From Sorex araneus (taxonomy: Eukaryota; Chordata; Mammalia; Eulipotyphla; Soricidae), in NCBI RefSeq assembly GCF_027595985.1, contig NC_073304.1, positions 221,068,500 through 221,132,499 of the forward strand: 64,000 nt of DNA. The letters are read 5' to 3'. The notes beneath the pieces are model-generated. The model was given only the letters and a program-made list of their open reading frames with translations. It was not told the origin of the DNA and did no database searches. Positions 41,958 through 55,222 of this stretch are shown piece by piece; positions within the stretch are counted from its first letter, which is position 1, and each line of letters begins with the position of its first letter. The position numbers were made by a program, and so were the translations under genes.

Positions 41958-42123
41958 TACTGTACCATGGGTAGGGGCCAGGCCATTTGCCTCACATGCA
42001 GTAAGACCCAACCCAGCACGGCTATGGTCCCCTAATTTGCCAATCAGGAGTGATCTCAACACAGAGCCAGGAGTAAGCCCTGAGCACAGCCAGGTGTGAC
42101 CTGAAAACAAAAGAATAAAAAAA
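41958..42123 (+). repeat. SOR-type SINE, diverged
   Basis: Plus-strand copy (GGGCCAGGCCATTTGCCTCA to an A-rich tail), preceded by a minus-strand scrap. Confidence 0.7.
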
Positions 42124-42386
42124 GGAACAAAACCCAGAAAGAGCCTCTGTTTCTGTTTGTAGTTAGGGAAGCACTGAACTGGAAACGCTGTTTCCTGCTC
42201 ACTTTTTTTTAGCATGGGGTGAAAGGCCTTGCAGCTGCCATTTGGAAGCTATGGCCACCCGCTCCTTGCTGCAGGGGGTTTCGGGGAGAGGGAGGGCAGG
42301 GACCAGAGCCCCGACCTTGTTCATGCGACTGCCCTGTGTCTCCTCAGGTGTCATGTGATCCTTGCAGAGCTGCAGCCAGGGTGGAG

Positions 42387-42434
42387 ATGCTCTCGGTGGT
42401 GGAGAATGGACTGGACCCCCGGGCGGCCATCCCG
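42387..42434 (+). CDS. PLEKHM1: PLEKHM1 exon 2, first coding exon
   Basis: PLEKHM1 is a cytosolic adaptor on late endosomes and lysosomes. It binds Rab7 and the HOPS complex and promotes autophagosome-lysosome fusion and osteoclast vesicle traffic; human loss causes osteopetrosis. This exon encodes the first 16 residues, MLSVVENGLDPRAAIP, matching the mammalian N-terminus. The ATG at 42387 has a purine at -3 and no nearer in-frame ATG. The likely acceptor is GTGTCTCCTCAG ending at 42347; an alternative is the AG at 42367. The donor GTAACG follows codon 16 in phase 0. Confidence 0.93.
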
Positions 42435-43284
42435 GTAACGTCGCCAGGGCAAACAGGGTGGGACAGAAGATGTGAGACAGCCACCGCAAGGCTTTGGTCC
42501 ATGTGAAAAGGAACGGACCTCAAGTGGGAGAGCAGGCCAGGCTGAGGGACAGTTGAGCAGCAGTGGCTCCCGGGTATCCTTCCTCCTTTAGAGCATCTGA
42601 CTGGGGATCAAAGGGAAATATCAGTGCCGTGAGGGCTCAGGGAGGTCCCCTGAAAGATTTCCAGTGAGCCTGCTGTCCTGGGGCTTCTTGATGACTCTGT
42701 ACACCACAGGGTCAGAACCCACATCTGGGGCACCCATGCAGGTGGCCACTGGGGCAGCTTCTGTTTGCACATTTACTGTGTTTCCTGGTTTTTCCAAGTT
42801 TGAGCTCAGCTCCTTCTGGCCCCCTTGCATGGGGACCCATTGGTGGCTGTGGGCCTGGGCTCTCCTGGCCATTTCGTGGGCCCTGCATTCCCTGGAAGAG
42901 GCAGGGTGTGAGAACGATGTTTGGGTTGTCTGGCAACCAAGTTCTGCGGTGTCTTTCTGGGAGAAGCTGAGCTTTCTTTCTCTCCTTGCTGATGTTTCGT
43001 TATGCTGAGAACTTTCTGCCGGCAAGGAACTGCGAGCTTCAGTTGTGCCTTCTGTCCTCCTGGCCAGTGGGGTGTCTGGCCCATTGGCTGGCTTTCCTGG
43101 TCACGCCCTTCTGTACACAGATTTCCAGGACCCCACAGAGCTAGGGCAGAGCCACTGGCCAGCTCTGCATCCTGACAAGGACTGAGTCCTTAGGCAGTAG
43201 GTTTCTGGTAGTAGGTTTATGTGCCTTCGTCGTCTCTTCCTACCCTACCTCATAGACATTCAGCTGAACGAAGCATTTGTACCT

Positions 43285-43472
43285 TTGTTTTGTTTTGTTT
43301 GGGGGCCATACCCAGCAGTCCTCAGGGCTTAATGAGCTTACTCCTGGCTTTACATTCAGGAATCACCCCTGGCAGGCTCAAGGCTCATAGGGGGTACCAG
43401 TTGTCAAACCCAGATCAGCAGCTTACAGGACAAGCACTTACCCACTTAGTATTATCAGTATTATCACTCTGA
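43285..43472 (-). repeat. SOR-type SINE
   Basis: Minus-strand copy with a small internal duplication of the GAGCTTACTCCTGGC block. Confidence 0.82.
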
Positions 43473-43589
43473 CCCCTGTTTGTACCTTTTATATAATATA
43501 GTAATATACTGACACAGAAAGAACATTTAAAGTTGGACTTCCATATAAAGATTTAAAAACCTTTATTTATAGGGGCAGGGGTCGGGGGA

Positions 43590-43745
43590 GCATTGGGCAC
43601 CAGCAGTGCTCAGGGTTCACTCCTGGCTCTGTACTTAGTTATCACTCCTTGCTGTGTTTGGGGGCCCATATGTGGTACAGGCAAATAGAATTGGAGTCAG
43701 CCACATGGAAGACAAGTGCCATCACCCCCATACTATCTCTCTGGC
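43590..43745 (-). repeat. SOR-type SINE, diverged
   Basis: Minus-strand copy ending ATCTCTCTGGCCC. Confidence 0.75.
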
Positions 43746-44059
43746 CCAATATCAAAACCTCTGAAGGGTCTAATAGCCAGAATATATAAAGACCTTTCAT
43801 ACTTCAGCAATAAAAAGCAGACCCAGTTAAAAATAAAGGACTTAAAGACATGTTTCTCAAGGTAATATATTAAAATAGTAAGTACATATCTGGCATGACA
43901 TGTACTCATCTGAAATACGCAGTTCAGTGGTTCTTAGTTTATTCACACAACTGTGCCACCCACTGTTGCCACTATCTAATTTTAGAATATTTGCAGCCCC
44001 TTGAAAGAAGTACTGCAACACCCAATAGCAGTTCCTCCTGTTCCCCTTTCTCCATACTC

Positions 44060-44135
44060 AGGGTTCATGCAATGCTCAGGGATCAAACCTAGGTCTCCCA
44101 CATGCAAAGCCCTTGAGCCATCACCTCTGCTCCAG
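44060..44135 (-). repeat. tRNA-like SINE head
   Basis: Minus-strand fragment (CAATGCTCAGGGATCAAACC to CTCTGCTCC). Confidence 0.55.
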
Positions 44136-44233
44136 TTAATTTCTTCTTTTAGCAAACACTTACTGAGCACTTCCATGTACCAGGAACTGTGCCAAACATG
44201 GAGGACAGAAAAGTATATTTAAAAAAATCTAGC

Positions 44234-44416
44234 CTTGGGGATGGAGCAATAGCACAGCGGATAGGGCATTTGCCTTGCACGCGGCCAACCCAGCTTCGAT
44301 TCCCAGCATCCCATATGGTCCCCTGAGCACCGCCAGGAGTAATTCCTGAGTGCAGAGCCAGGAGTAACCCCTGTGCATCGCCAGGTGTGACCCAAAAACC
44401 AAAAAAAAAAAAAAAA
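44234..44416 (+). repeat. Young SOR-type SINE
   Basis: Near-consensus copy with a long A tail. The flanking duplication AAAAATCYAGCCTTG is nearly perfect. Confidence 0.95.
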
Positions 44417-44744
44417 TCCAGCCTTGTCCTCAGTGTAGTAATCTCAGTGCTACAGATGAGGAAGTTTATTTTCATCAATAGAAATTGGGACTCAGGAACC
44501 TGAAGTGTCTAGGTGGCCCAACTGGTGACAGGCACAGCCGGACTAAATTCAGGCCTCTGCAGTCTCACGTCTTTCTCCCTCTTGGGTGGGAGTGAGGCTC
44601 CAGCAGTGCTGCTCTCCACCAGCAGTGCGCCGGAGTTCCTGCATGCGGTGTAGAGGATTGATCGCCAGGCCCTGTACATGCCAGGTATCATGTGCTCAGC
44701 CCTTTGAGCATCTCCAAAGCCCTAGAATCCTTTCTAGTGTTTGG

Positions 44745-44905
44745 TTTGGGGGCCACATCTGGTGGGTGCTCAGGACTTATCTTGGCTCTGTACTCAGGGA
44801 TCACTCCTGCAGGGCTGGGGATCATAGGCGATGGTGGGGATCGAGCCCAGGTCAGATGCATGCAAGACAAGTGCCAGCCCTGCTGTACTACTGATCTGGT
44901 CCCTA
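44745..44905 (-). repeat. SOR-type SINE
   Basis: Minus-strand copy (GGGGCCACATCTGGTGGGTG to TGATCTGGTCCC). Confidence 0.82.
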
Positions 44906-45609
44906 GACTCTTTCTTACCATAGAAAGAAAGAAGGAAGTGTCTTTCCTTTGTTTTCTGGCTTTAAAGCAGCACTTTTTCCTCTTACTGATGCTCTGCACT
45001 CTTGGTCTTGCATCAGGTTGAAAGCTCAGCCCTGCCCAGATGCATTTCCTAGGCCCTGGAGCAGTCCCTCTGAGGGAGTCCGCCTCTGAATCCCAGTTCC
45101 TGTGGCTCTTAGCCCATGTTTCAGAAATAGAGTAGGTGGCCAAGGAGAAAGCTTCAGTGGCAAAGCTCTTGTCTAGTATGTGTGCAAGGCCCTGATTTTG
45201 AGCTCAGTCACTACATCCCCAAAGCATTTTCAGGCCCACCTGGCTATACATAGCAGGAATAGCCTCTGTTTAAGAAAAAGATACACCAGGGGCTTTAGGT
45301 GGTCCAGTGGTTCAAAGCCTAAAGGAGGCCACAGCCCATGAGGCCCTGGTGCCAGTACATGTGCTGAAGTCAACCTGGCAGCCCCTTTTCTGGAAGCTTT
45401 GGTGAGAGGAAGCATAAAAAACATTTTCTTGAGTAATGTTTGGTGGGGACACACAGGTGGTACTCAAGGGCTATTCCCAGATGGGTGTGGCAGGTGGGTG
45501 TGGGGGCCTACTCCTGGTGGTGCTCAGCTGGACCCAAGCCTCCTGCTTATTCCCCTCCTGTTGCACAACTCCCTGGCCTTTGAACAATTTTCTTTTAATT
45601 GATATTTGG

Positions 45610-45770
45610 GACCAGGAGATAGTATAGCAGTTAGGGCACACTCCTAGCATACACCTGACCCAAGCTTGATCCCTAGCACCACTTTGCCCCCCAACATCGA
45701 TGGGCATGGCCTTCATGGCCCCAGACTCCGGGGGTGACCCAGATAATGCCCAGCACTGCAGAGCCCAAAT
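45610..45770 (+). repeat. SOR-type SINE, diverged
   Basis: Plus-strand copy (ACCAGGAGATAGTATAGCAG, AGCTTGATCCCTAGC). Confidence 0.7.
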
Positions 45771-45923
45771 AGCACAGACCTTTAGGCCCTTGCATAGAAC
45801 TGCCATCCCATTCACGGAGAATCACTGGAGAGGCTCCTAGGGCTCTGAAATCTGCATCCCCACCCCATATACAAAAAAGCAGGTACAAAAATGTTATTGC
45901 AAAAAAAAAAAAAAAAAACTTAA

Positions 45924-46349
<426 letters not shown>

Positions 46350-46522
46350 TGAGCTTTGGCTTTGGGGAGGTGCTGCAGAGAGTCTCTTAAACCTCTTACA
46401 CTCCTTGCACTCACCGCCCCTCTTGGCTCCTGAGACGCCCCCTGGGCAAGTGCTTCCAGAAGCATCTCGGGCTCATGAGGAGCTTGATTTTGAATTAGAG
46501 TTCAGTTCAGAAAACTTTTCCT

Positions 46523-46690
46523 GGGCCAGAGAGAAAGTACAATGGGGTGAGCACTTGCCTTGCACATGGTCAACCCAGATTTGATACCTTGCACCCTCTG
46601 TAGTTCCCCCAAACCCTGCCAGGAGCGATCCCTGAGCTCAGAGCCAGGAGTCAGCCCTGGGCATCACCAGGTGAGGCCCAAAATAATAAC
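46523..46690 (+). repeat. SOR-type SINE
   Basis: Plus-strand copy (GGGCCAGAGAGAAAGTACAA to GTGAGGCCCAAAATAAT). Confidence 0.85.
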
Positions 46691-47496
46691 TCTCCTATGG
46701 CCCACATGCTCACAACCTTCACATTCAGTTACCATAAGTTTGTAAGGGCTCGTAAGCTGCAGTCTGAGAAGCTGGGAGCCAGCACAGAGGGTGCAGTGTG
46801 GGGGCTGCCGATGAACCTGACCTCCCGCTGGGGTGACCTGTTTGGTCTGTTTGCCTTGTTAGTCAGTGCAGGGCTGGGACCATGCAGGGCAGGCTGCAGC
46901 CCAGGGTGCCCTCAGGCTTGCGGACCTTTGAACCTTCGCCACTGAGCATCACTGCGGCTAGACACCTCCAGCCTCAGCCCTCTCCTCTGGCCACAGCTGC
47001 TCGAGCCCCTGCACTGGACTTTTTAGCTGGAAAAGCCCTTTTGGTTTTAACCTGGGGCCAACCCAGACACACAGCCCAGAGTGTAGGGCTCCCTGAGACC
47101 CTACAGCACCGAGGGCGTAGTGAGTAAGGGACAAGCAGGACTCAGGATAGAATTCTGGCCTGCACGTTACCCCTCAAACTGCCTCCCTGCCTCTCAGAAC
47201 AGCCTTTTTTGTGCCATAGTTGAGGGTGGTGGCTGAGTGACCTGCAGATCCTGAAGGCTTGGGATATCTGCCCCATCCTGGAAGTTGCTGGCCTGCCATG
47301 GCACACAGGCACCTGGGCCTGAGTGTCTGTGTGGAATACCATGCTCACTATGCTTCCCTGCCCCTAACTCCTGGGTCTGGAGGGCCTGCGTGGTGCCTCT
47401 CTAGGGTATTCAGTTCCTCCTTCTGCAGGTGGGTGTCGAATGTGGAAAGATTCTCTTCCTTTCCCTGCCCACAGACACCACCTTTTCATTTTTTTT

Positions 47497-47655
47497 TTGT
47501 TTTGAGGTCACACCTGGCGGTGCTCAGGGCTGACTCCTGGCTCTATGCTCAGGGATCACTCCTGGCAGGGCTCAGAGGACCCTGTGTGGTAACAAGGATC
47601 GAACCAGGTTGGCCACGTGCAAGGGAAGTAAGCGTCCTACCAGCTATACTCTGGC
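47497..47655 (-). repeat. SOR-type SINE
   Basis: Minus-strand copy (GAGGTCACACCTGGCGGTGC to ACTCTGGCCC). Confidence 0.85.
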
Positions 47656-47899
47656 CCAGGCCGCACAGCTACCACCTTATCTTAGGCTCTTACCCTAGCC
47701 TGGCCCCCGCTCCTGGGGGATAGTAGTTTCTAACTATTCCCCTTATCTCGCCCCTCCCTTCCTTATTGCTGTCAGCTGATCCCGTTTCCTAGGCATGTTG
47801 CCTGGAGTTCAACTGCTGAGTCATGTCTGTGCCCCCAGTGCTCTGACAGGGGCAGGGGGAATGTTAGCTTTGAGCAAGGCACTGATGTCCATTGACTGA

Positions 47900-48550
<651 letters not shown>

Positions 48551-49884
48551 TGAGCAACCCTCGCCCCCTCTCTCCCTCTCTTTCTCCCACTTCCCACTTC
48601 CTTTCTCCCCTTCCGCTTTCCAGCCCTTCCTCCCACATGTGACTGTCACCAGCACTGAAGCCTGAGCATGGGACTCAGAGGATCCGGACAGATGGGGGTG
48701 GGGGAGGACAGTCTTTTGGTCAGGGACTGAAGTAGCAGGAGCTATCCGCAGGCAACATGATTGATAAGCGATGGATTTAGACAGGCCCCAGTGCTGGTTT
48801 GGACTCTGGCGTTGCCCCCGGGTGTCTGTAATCTCTCCATATACTGTCTTCTTTCAGAGGGAAGGACACTGGAGCTCCGAGCTATATTTAGGACTTCCCC
48901 AAATTCATTGTGGCCTAGTGCAGAAGGGGACCTACTGTGACCTCTGAGACAACTCCTGGTAGAGGTCATACTGGGTCATCTGCTTGTCTAGTGAAGAGCA
49001 GTGACGATTAGTTCGACCTGTCTTTCACTTGGCCCATGGCCCCTTGGCCTGCTTTGTCTCCATTCCTGCTGCGCCCCACTCCCCTTGGCTCAGATCTTTA
49101 TGGAATTCCTACCTGGTGTGGAATAAATACCGGGATCGGGGCCCAAGTGGGTATAGGAACAAGCTTGAGGCAGGTCTGATTTCACACTTAGACCCAACAC
49201 TTAGCAGTGCAGGAATGCCAGGCAAGTTGCAGATTCTTTCTGAGATTCTATTTCTTTACAAGGAAAGTCCCCTGTAGGCCAGTTTAAGAAGCAAATAAGA
49301 AGCTAGTTAATGAGTTACACCCCTAAGTGTATCTGGTGGGCCCCAAATGGCTTCTGAGCACATAAGATAAACCTGCCAAAGGTCCACTGGCAGGCCTGGA
49401 TGAAGTGCTGCCCTAGAGTTGGCTGACCCCCTGACCTGACAGACCCACATACCAGTCTAGCCTTATCTTGTCCCCTTCCTCCTGCACACCAGCCAGCCGA
49501 CACGGTCACATGGCCAGCCTCCTACCTTTCAAGGATCTTGTGATTGGAAAATTCCACTTAAAGTCATTGACTCAGTGACCGGCTTCCTGTGCGGAAGGTG
49601 TGGTCCTGGGTAGTGTGGGGGACTCCTAGGAAGAGGGTCAGGGTGCCTGGACCCACACTGGTCAGGAGCTGCCCACGCCACACACACACAGGCAGGCCCA
49701 CCGCCAGCATTAGTATTCCAGAGCTGACCTTGAACTTGCTCTTGGAGTAGGCACAGCGACTAGCATTTCTTAGAGTATGTGCTTGTGTGTTTCATTTCTT
49801 GGTGTATGAGAGCATGTGCTCGCATGTGCTCGCACATGCACACACATAAACGTGCACATACAGAAATGCAGGGAAAAGAAGGGT

Positions 49885-50035
49885 GTTGTGCCACACCCTC
49901 TCATGCTCAGGGGATACTTCTGGCTCTTTCCTCAGTGATAATGGAGCCCAACGTGGTACTAGGGATCAAACCTGAGTTGGCCACATGCAAAGTAAGTGTA
50001 TTAACCCCTCCCTGTACTCTCCAGCCCTTGGAGTA
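49885..50035 (-). repeat. SOR-type SINE, diverged
   Basis: Minus-strand copy ending ACTCTCCAGCCC. Confidence 0.75.
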
Positions 50036-50101
50036 TATGTTTTAAAATTTAAGATTTTCACCAACATTTAAAATACAATTTTTGTTAATAACATTTAAGT
50101 T

Positions 50102-50235
50102 GGGCTGACAAGATAGTACAGCTGGTAGGGCACATACCTTACAGCCAATTCAGGCTTGAACTTCAACATCACCAGGAGTGATCCCTGAACACTGTCAGGT
50201 GTGGCCCCAAAACCAACAACAAAAAAACCCCAAAA
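50102..50235 (+). repeat. SOR-type SINE, internally shortened
   Basis: Plus-strand copy (GGGCTGACAAGATAGTACAG to CCCCAAAACC). Confidence 0.75.
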
Positions 50236-50398
50236 AATTGGCAAATAGAAAATGCTTTGGAAGTCTTCCCCTGCAACATATATAGATCCAGGACCATTTC
50301 ATTCTTCCCCTCCTTAATTTCTGTAAACATGTTTTGAAATTTTCCTTTTTTGTCTTTCCCTATTTTAGTATTATTTATTTATTTATTTATTTATTTAT

Positions 50399-50565
50399 TG
50401 CTTTTTTTGGATCACACCCGGCGATGCACAGGGATTACTCCTGGCTCTGCACTCAGGAATTACCCCTGGCGGTGCTCAAGGGACCATATGGGATGCTGGG
50501 AATCGAACCCGGGTCGGCCACGTGCAAGGCAAACGCCCTCCCCGCTGTGCTATCACTCCAGCCCC
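50399..50565 (-). repeat. SOR-type SINE inserted in a TTTA microsatellite
   Basis: Near-consensus minus-strand copy with TATTTATTTATT-type sequence on both sides, which hides the exact target duplication. Confidence 0.94.
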
Positions 50566-50582
50566 TATTTATTTATTTTTAG

Positions 50583-50722
50583 AGGGTATACCCAGCAGGG
50601 TTCAGGGATTATTCCTAATTGCGCTCAGTCAGTGCTCAGGGGACCATATGGGATGCCAGGGATCAAACCCGGTTTGGCCACGCTAAAGTCAAACACCCTC
50701 TCCACTGTAAAATCACCTCAAA
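50583..50722 (-). repeat. SOR-type SINE, diverged
   Basis: Minus-strand copy (GTATACCCAGCAGGGTTCAG to ATCACCTCAAACCC). Confidence 0.75.
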
Positions 50723-50737
50723 CCCTACTCTTGGGCT

Positions 50738-50950
50738 TTCACCTTTCACTCGGCCAACCCTAGTTCGATTCCTCCGCCCCTCTCGGAGAGCCCGGCAAGC
50801 TACTGGAGTATGGAGCCCGCACGGCAGAGCCTGGCAAGCTACCCGTGCGTATTAGATATGTCAAAAACAGTAACAATAAGTCTCTCAATGAGAGACTTAT
50901 ACTGGTGCCCGCTAGAACAAATCGATGAGCAACGGGATGACAGTGACAGC
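50738..50950 (+). repeat. RTE-tailed SINE, 5'-truncated
   Basis: It starts in the tRNA-like head (CTTTCACTCGGCCAACCC), then TTCGATTCCTCCGCCCCTCT, the AAGCTAC body and the tail ACTGGTGCCCGCTAGAAC...AACGGGATGACAGTGACAG. Confidence 0.88.
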
Positions 50951-50961
50951 ACAGAACCAAA

Positions 50962-51892
50962 ATTTTTTTTGTAATTTTTTATTAGTGAATCACCAAGAGT
51001 CACAGTAACAGACTTACAGACTTTCATGCTTGCATTTCAGTCATACAATGGTCGAGTACCTGTCCCTCCACCAGTGCCCATTTTCCACCACCAATGGTCC
51101 CAGCATCCCTCCCACCACCCCCACCTCATCCCCCCCCCAACCCCACCCCACCTGTGTGGCAGAGCAGAGCATTCCATTTTGTTCTCTCTCTTCTTTTGGG
51201 TGTTGTGGTTTGCAGTAGAGGCATTGAGTGGCCATTGTGTTTGATCTATAACCTACATTCAGCATGTATCTCCCAACCTGAGTGAGTCCTCCAAATACCA
51301 TTTACTTGGTGTTCCCTTCTCTCTCGAGCTGTCTTTTCCCCCAGTATGTGAGGCCGGCTTCCAAGTCATGGGTCAAACCTTCTGGTCCTTATTCTACTAT
51401 TTTTGGGTGTTAGTCTCCTATTCTGTTACTTTATATTCCACAAATGAGTGCAATATTTCTATGTCTGTCCCTCTCTTTCTGACTCATTTCACTTAACATG
51501 ATACTTTTCATGTTGATCCACTTTATGCAAATTTCATGACTTCATCTTTTCTGACAGCTGCATAGTATTCCATTGTGTAGTTGTACCAAAGTTTCTTTAA
51601 CCAGTCACCTGTTCTTGGGCACTTGGGTTTTTTCCAGATTTTGTCTATTGTAAACAGTGCAGCAATGAACATACAAGTACAGATGTCATTTCTACTATAC
51701 TTTTTTGCCCCTCTGGAATATATTCCCAGAAATGGTATTGCTGGGTCAATTTCTAATTTTTTGAGAATCGCCCATACTGTTTTCCAAAAGGGCTGAATCA
51801 GTCAGCATTCCCACCAGCAGTGTAGGAGAGTCTTTTTCTCCCCACATCCGCACCAACACTGGTAGTGTTTGTTTTTCTGGGTGTGGGAGAAC
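50962..51892 (-). mobile_element. L1 3' end, antisense in PLEKHM1 intron 4
   Basis: The reverse complement starts within ORF2 (complement of CTCCCCACATCCGCACCAAC at about 51840), passes the ORF2 end (SEMSQKER-like region at about 51470) and the 3' UTR, and ends in a T-rich run at 50962-50985. Its 3' UTR matches the L1 at 3.05-3.5 kb. Confidence 0.9.
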
Positions 51893-52004
51893 CAAAATTT
51901 TTTTAGCAAAACACAAAATCAGCACTTAGATATCTTTGTGCCACTGATTAAAAAGCAGCTGACCATAAATGTGTAGGCTGATCACCTATTCCCTTTGTTT
52001 TGTT

Positions 52005-52160
52005 TTTTTGGGCTGCACTCAGCAATGCTCTGGACTTACCCCTGGTTCTGTGCTCAGGGATCACTCCAGGTGGGAAACCATATGGGGTGCCAGGAATTGA
52101 ACCCAAGTCAGCTGTGTGTGAGACAGATGCCCCGCTCACTGTGCTATGGCTCCAGCCTCT
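52005..52160 (-). repeat. SOR-type SINE, diverged
   Basis: Minus-strand copy (TTTGGGCTGCACTCAGCAATG to GCTATGGCTCCAGCC). Confidence 0.85.
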
Positions 52161-52257
52161 AGTCACCTCTTCTTGACAAGGATGTTTTGAAAGATCTGAT
52201 TTATGAAGGTAGGTCAGAGTAAAGCTTAGAAGACTATCAGATAAAAATCATTTTTCC

Positions 52258-52440
52258 TGGGGGCTGGAGTGATAGCACAGCGGGTAGGGCATTTGCCTTG
52301 CACACGGCCAACCCGGGTTTGATTCTCAGCATCCCATATGGTCCCCCAGCACCGCCAGGAGTAATTCCTGAGTTTAGAGCCAGGAGTAACCCCTGTGCAT
52401 CGCCGGGTGTGACCCAAAAAGCAAAAAAAAAAAAAAAAAA
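52258..52440 (+). repeat. Young SOR-type SINE
   Basis: Near-consensus copy with a long A tail. AAAAATCATYTTTCC flanks both sides with one mismatch. Confidence 0.95.
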
Positions 52441-53257
52441 AATCATCTTTCCCATGAACCCACATTTGGGCATTTGCACTCTCAGCCACAAGGGCAGATG
52501 TGGGCCACCATTAGGCTACTGTCTCTCGGCCCTGCAACAAGAGGAACCTCCACAAGGGAGGAGAAACCACTAGCCTAGTGCCCATTCCAGAAGGCCCAGA
52601 AGGGGCCTCATGTGCCTGAATGTGTAAGTGTGTGCCCACAGAGACAGGGACACTGGCTCCCTGTGGCCCCAGAAGCATGCGGAAAGGAGAGCGGGCCTTG
52701 CTGGAGCCCCCTGGGGGGGACTGAGTGGTGCCCTCCCCCATGTGTGTACTTGTGGCCACATGACAAGCCTTGAGCCCATGGACTCAGAGACTTCAGGGAA
52801 TGAGTGTGCTCAACCCCCACAATGCAGAGCTAGACCAGCCCTTGCACCTCACTGCTCTGAGAACAAAATGGGTCCCCACTTGACCAAATTCCATATCCCA
52901 GGAAGGAGTCTTGGGGCCTGGGCTTCTGATCAATGACTGATCTAACTGCAGGCCCACAGTTAGGCTGCTTAGGAGTTCAAAGGTACTTACTTCCCCTTCC
53001 CATCTCATCCTTTGTCTCTGTTCTGTCAGCTTCCTTTGCCCGAGGTTCTCAGCTCTCATACCTGCTGCCCTCTGTGCTGGGGGAGCAGAGGGACTTGGGG
53101 GGGGGGGAGGCCTGTCCCCATGGGGAAGGCTCAGAGATGTTTACTCTGTGCTCAAATCACAAAGCAGCATATCTCCCTACTTAAGATTTCCTCGGTGGGC
53201 ATCCTAGTGGGCAGTCCAACTTGTCACACAGGGTATTTTTTTGTTTAAAACTTCTAG

Positions 53258-53612
53258 GGTGTTGTCAGAGTTCAGCAAAGCCCAGATGGACTCTGTGCCA
53301 ACCTGCCAACTAAACCAGGAAGCAGCAAGCCCTGTGCCGCCCTGTCTGCACTCCAGCACACGCCCGCACTCCGCCACATCAGTTCAGCCCCTGCCTGCCC
53401 CGGCCTTGTCCCGCGCTCCTCCAGACAGTGACTCCCAGGACTTGCCACCACCCGGAACTGCCCCTGTTGTCTCTGCACGGAGCAGTCCATGCCAGCAGCC
53501 TTCAAGTCTGGTGGGCGAGCTGACCAGTGCAGCTTGCGAGTGGAGCAGCCAGCCGGAGCCCCGGGAGGATGGAGCCGGACTGAGCATCGTGATTCCCTCA
53601 CCTACAAGCCCA
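53258..53612 (+). CDS. PLEKHM1: PLEKHM1 exon 5: variable proline/serine linker
   Basis: 355 bases from a TTAAAACTTCTAG acceptor to a GTGAGT donor, about residues 308-426. The ends match the family (VLSEFSKAQMDSVPT at the start, GAGLSIVIPSPTSP at the end). The middle is proline/serine/alanine-rich and hard to align with the remembered human sequence. It joins RUN and the first PH domain and has no domain of its own. Open frame and phases consistent with exons 4 and 6 argue that it is real and functional. Confidence 0.92.
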
Positions 53613-54029
53613 GTGAGTGGTGCAAGCTGTGGGCGGGGTAGATGGGCCCCATGAAATGTCTCAGCTAGTGACTCTGAGTAGTCCCTGCCTTTTCCCCATT
53701 AGCCCTGGGTCCCCCCCACCCCCAGTGCTGGGATTCATTGCCTGGCAATGATGGAGCCCGTGTTTCTGGGTATGAGTCGAGGAGATGAGGCAGACACAGT
53801 GCTAGACACTTCCTGTGGATGTGTCTTGTCAACGCATATCAGCCCTGGGGGGAACCTAATGCTCATCTGACCACAGACTCCGTGCTGAGGCTCATCTGTG
53901 CCAAGAGACTTTCCTAAGGCAAGACACTTTGCTCATTGAGCCTTTATTTTCCCCAGAGCCCTTATTAACCGTTCATAAAATCCTCATTCTGCGACATGAA
54001 TCAGATTTAGAACCACACGCTGTCCGGGG

Positions 54030-54200
54030 ACTGGAGTGATATTACAGTGGGGAGGGGGCTTGTCTTGCGACATGGCCAATCCAGGTTTGATCCCTGACAG
54101 ACCAAATAGTCCCCCAAACACCAGGAGTGATTCCTGAGTGCAGAGTCAGAAGTAAGCGCTGAGCATCTCCAGGAATGGTACAAAAAGCAAAAGAACATTG
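54030..54200 (+). repeat. SOR-type SINE, diverged
   Basis: Plus-strand copy (GGGGACTGGAGTGATATTAC to CAAAAAGCAAAAG). Confidence 0.85.
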
Positions 54201-54689
54201 TCTAGTAATCTACTAGTGAACACGTGAAAGACAGCTAGTCCTGGGCCTAGGAAGATAGATCTGTGCTATCTTGCTTGCATGCACAAGGACTCATTTTTAA
54301 TCCCCGGTTCCTCATGCTCGTTCACCACATCACATGAGCCCTAGCACTGACCCGTCCAGCCCAGTTGGCCAAGTATCGCTGGAACAGTCCAGTGTGTTGA
54401 CCACACAAGGGAAGCCAGCCCTAGGCAGCACCTGGTAGAACCCTTCGTGGGCCCTTGTGAGCTTATACCAGGGCCCAGTAGTCAAGCTGGGAGGCCACAC
54501 CCTTGCTGCTTCACATTTGTCCTCAGGAAACAGGTGAAGATTCCCAGATAAAGTTATGGATCTTTCATAGTGAGCCATCTGCTTGAAAGAGAACTTGTGA
54601 GTTTATTAGACAGATAGCAATAAAGGATGCATATAAAATAAACTCCATGCTTTCACTCAACACCAAGTAGATTAATGTGTACTCTGTTA

Positions 54690-54832
54690 GGTCGTTTTTT
54701 GGCACATTCCTATGGTGCTCAGTGTCTACTCCTGGTGTGGTGCTCTGGGAACCATGGAGTGCTGGGGAATAAACCTGGAGCTCCTACGAGCAAAGCAAAT
54801 ACTACAGCTCTTTGAGCTATCTCTCCAGCCCT
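54690..54832 (-). repeat. SOR-type SINE, diverged
   Basis: Minus-strand copy ending GCTATCTCTCCAGCCC. Confidence 0.78.
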
Positions 54833-54854
54833 TTCTGAAGTTTTTTGTTTGTTT

Positions 54855-55026
54855 GATTTTTTAGTCTTTGGGCCACACCCAACAGTGCTCAGGAGTTACT
54901 CCTGGCTCTGCACTCAGGGATCACTCCTGGCAGTGCTCAGGGGACCATAAGGGATGCTAGGGATCAAATCCAGGTCAGGCGCAGGCAAGGCAAGCCCCTT
55001 GCGCACTGTACTAACTCTCTGCCCCT
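54855..55026 (-). repeat. SOR-type SINE
   Basis: Minus-strand copy (TTTGGGCCACACCCAACAG to AACTCTCTGCCCC). Confidence 0.9.
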
Positions 55027-55044
55027 GCCACTTTTAATTTTTTT

Positions 55045-55222
55045 TATTTTTGGGTTTTGGGTCACACCCAGCAATGCTCAGGGGTTACTCCTGGCTCATG
55101 CACTCGGGAGGTGCTGAGCCCTGGAGGTGCTCAGGGGACCATATGGGATGCTTCGAATCGAACCCGGTTCGGCCTCAGACAAGGCAAACACCCTACCCTC
55201 TGTACTATCACTCCAGCCTCCT
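55045..55222 (-). repeat. SOR-type SINE
   Basis: Minus-strand copy (TTTTGGGTCACACCCAGCAA to ATCACTCCAGCC). Confidence 0.92.

Larger units (their letters stand above)
37514..42347 (+). other. PLEKHM1: PLEKHM1 intron 1
   Basis: 4.8 kb. It holds the rest of the CpG island, SINE pieces at 37775-37880, 39165-39235, 40652-40817, 41582-41732 and 41958-42123, and a (CT)n run. The 38.0-40.6 kb part looks unique with no exon recognised. The island's long minus-strand open frame (37117-37899) is a GC-composition artefact. Confidence 0.7.
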
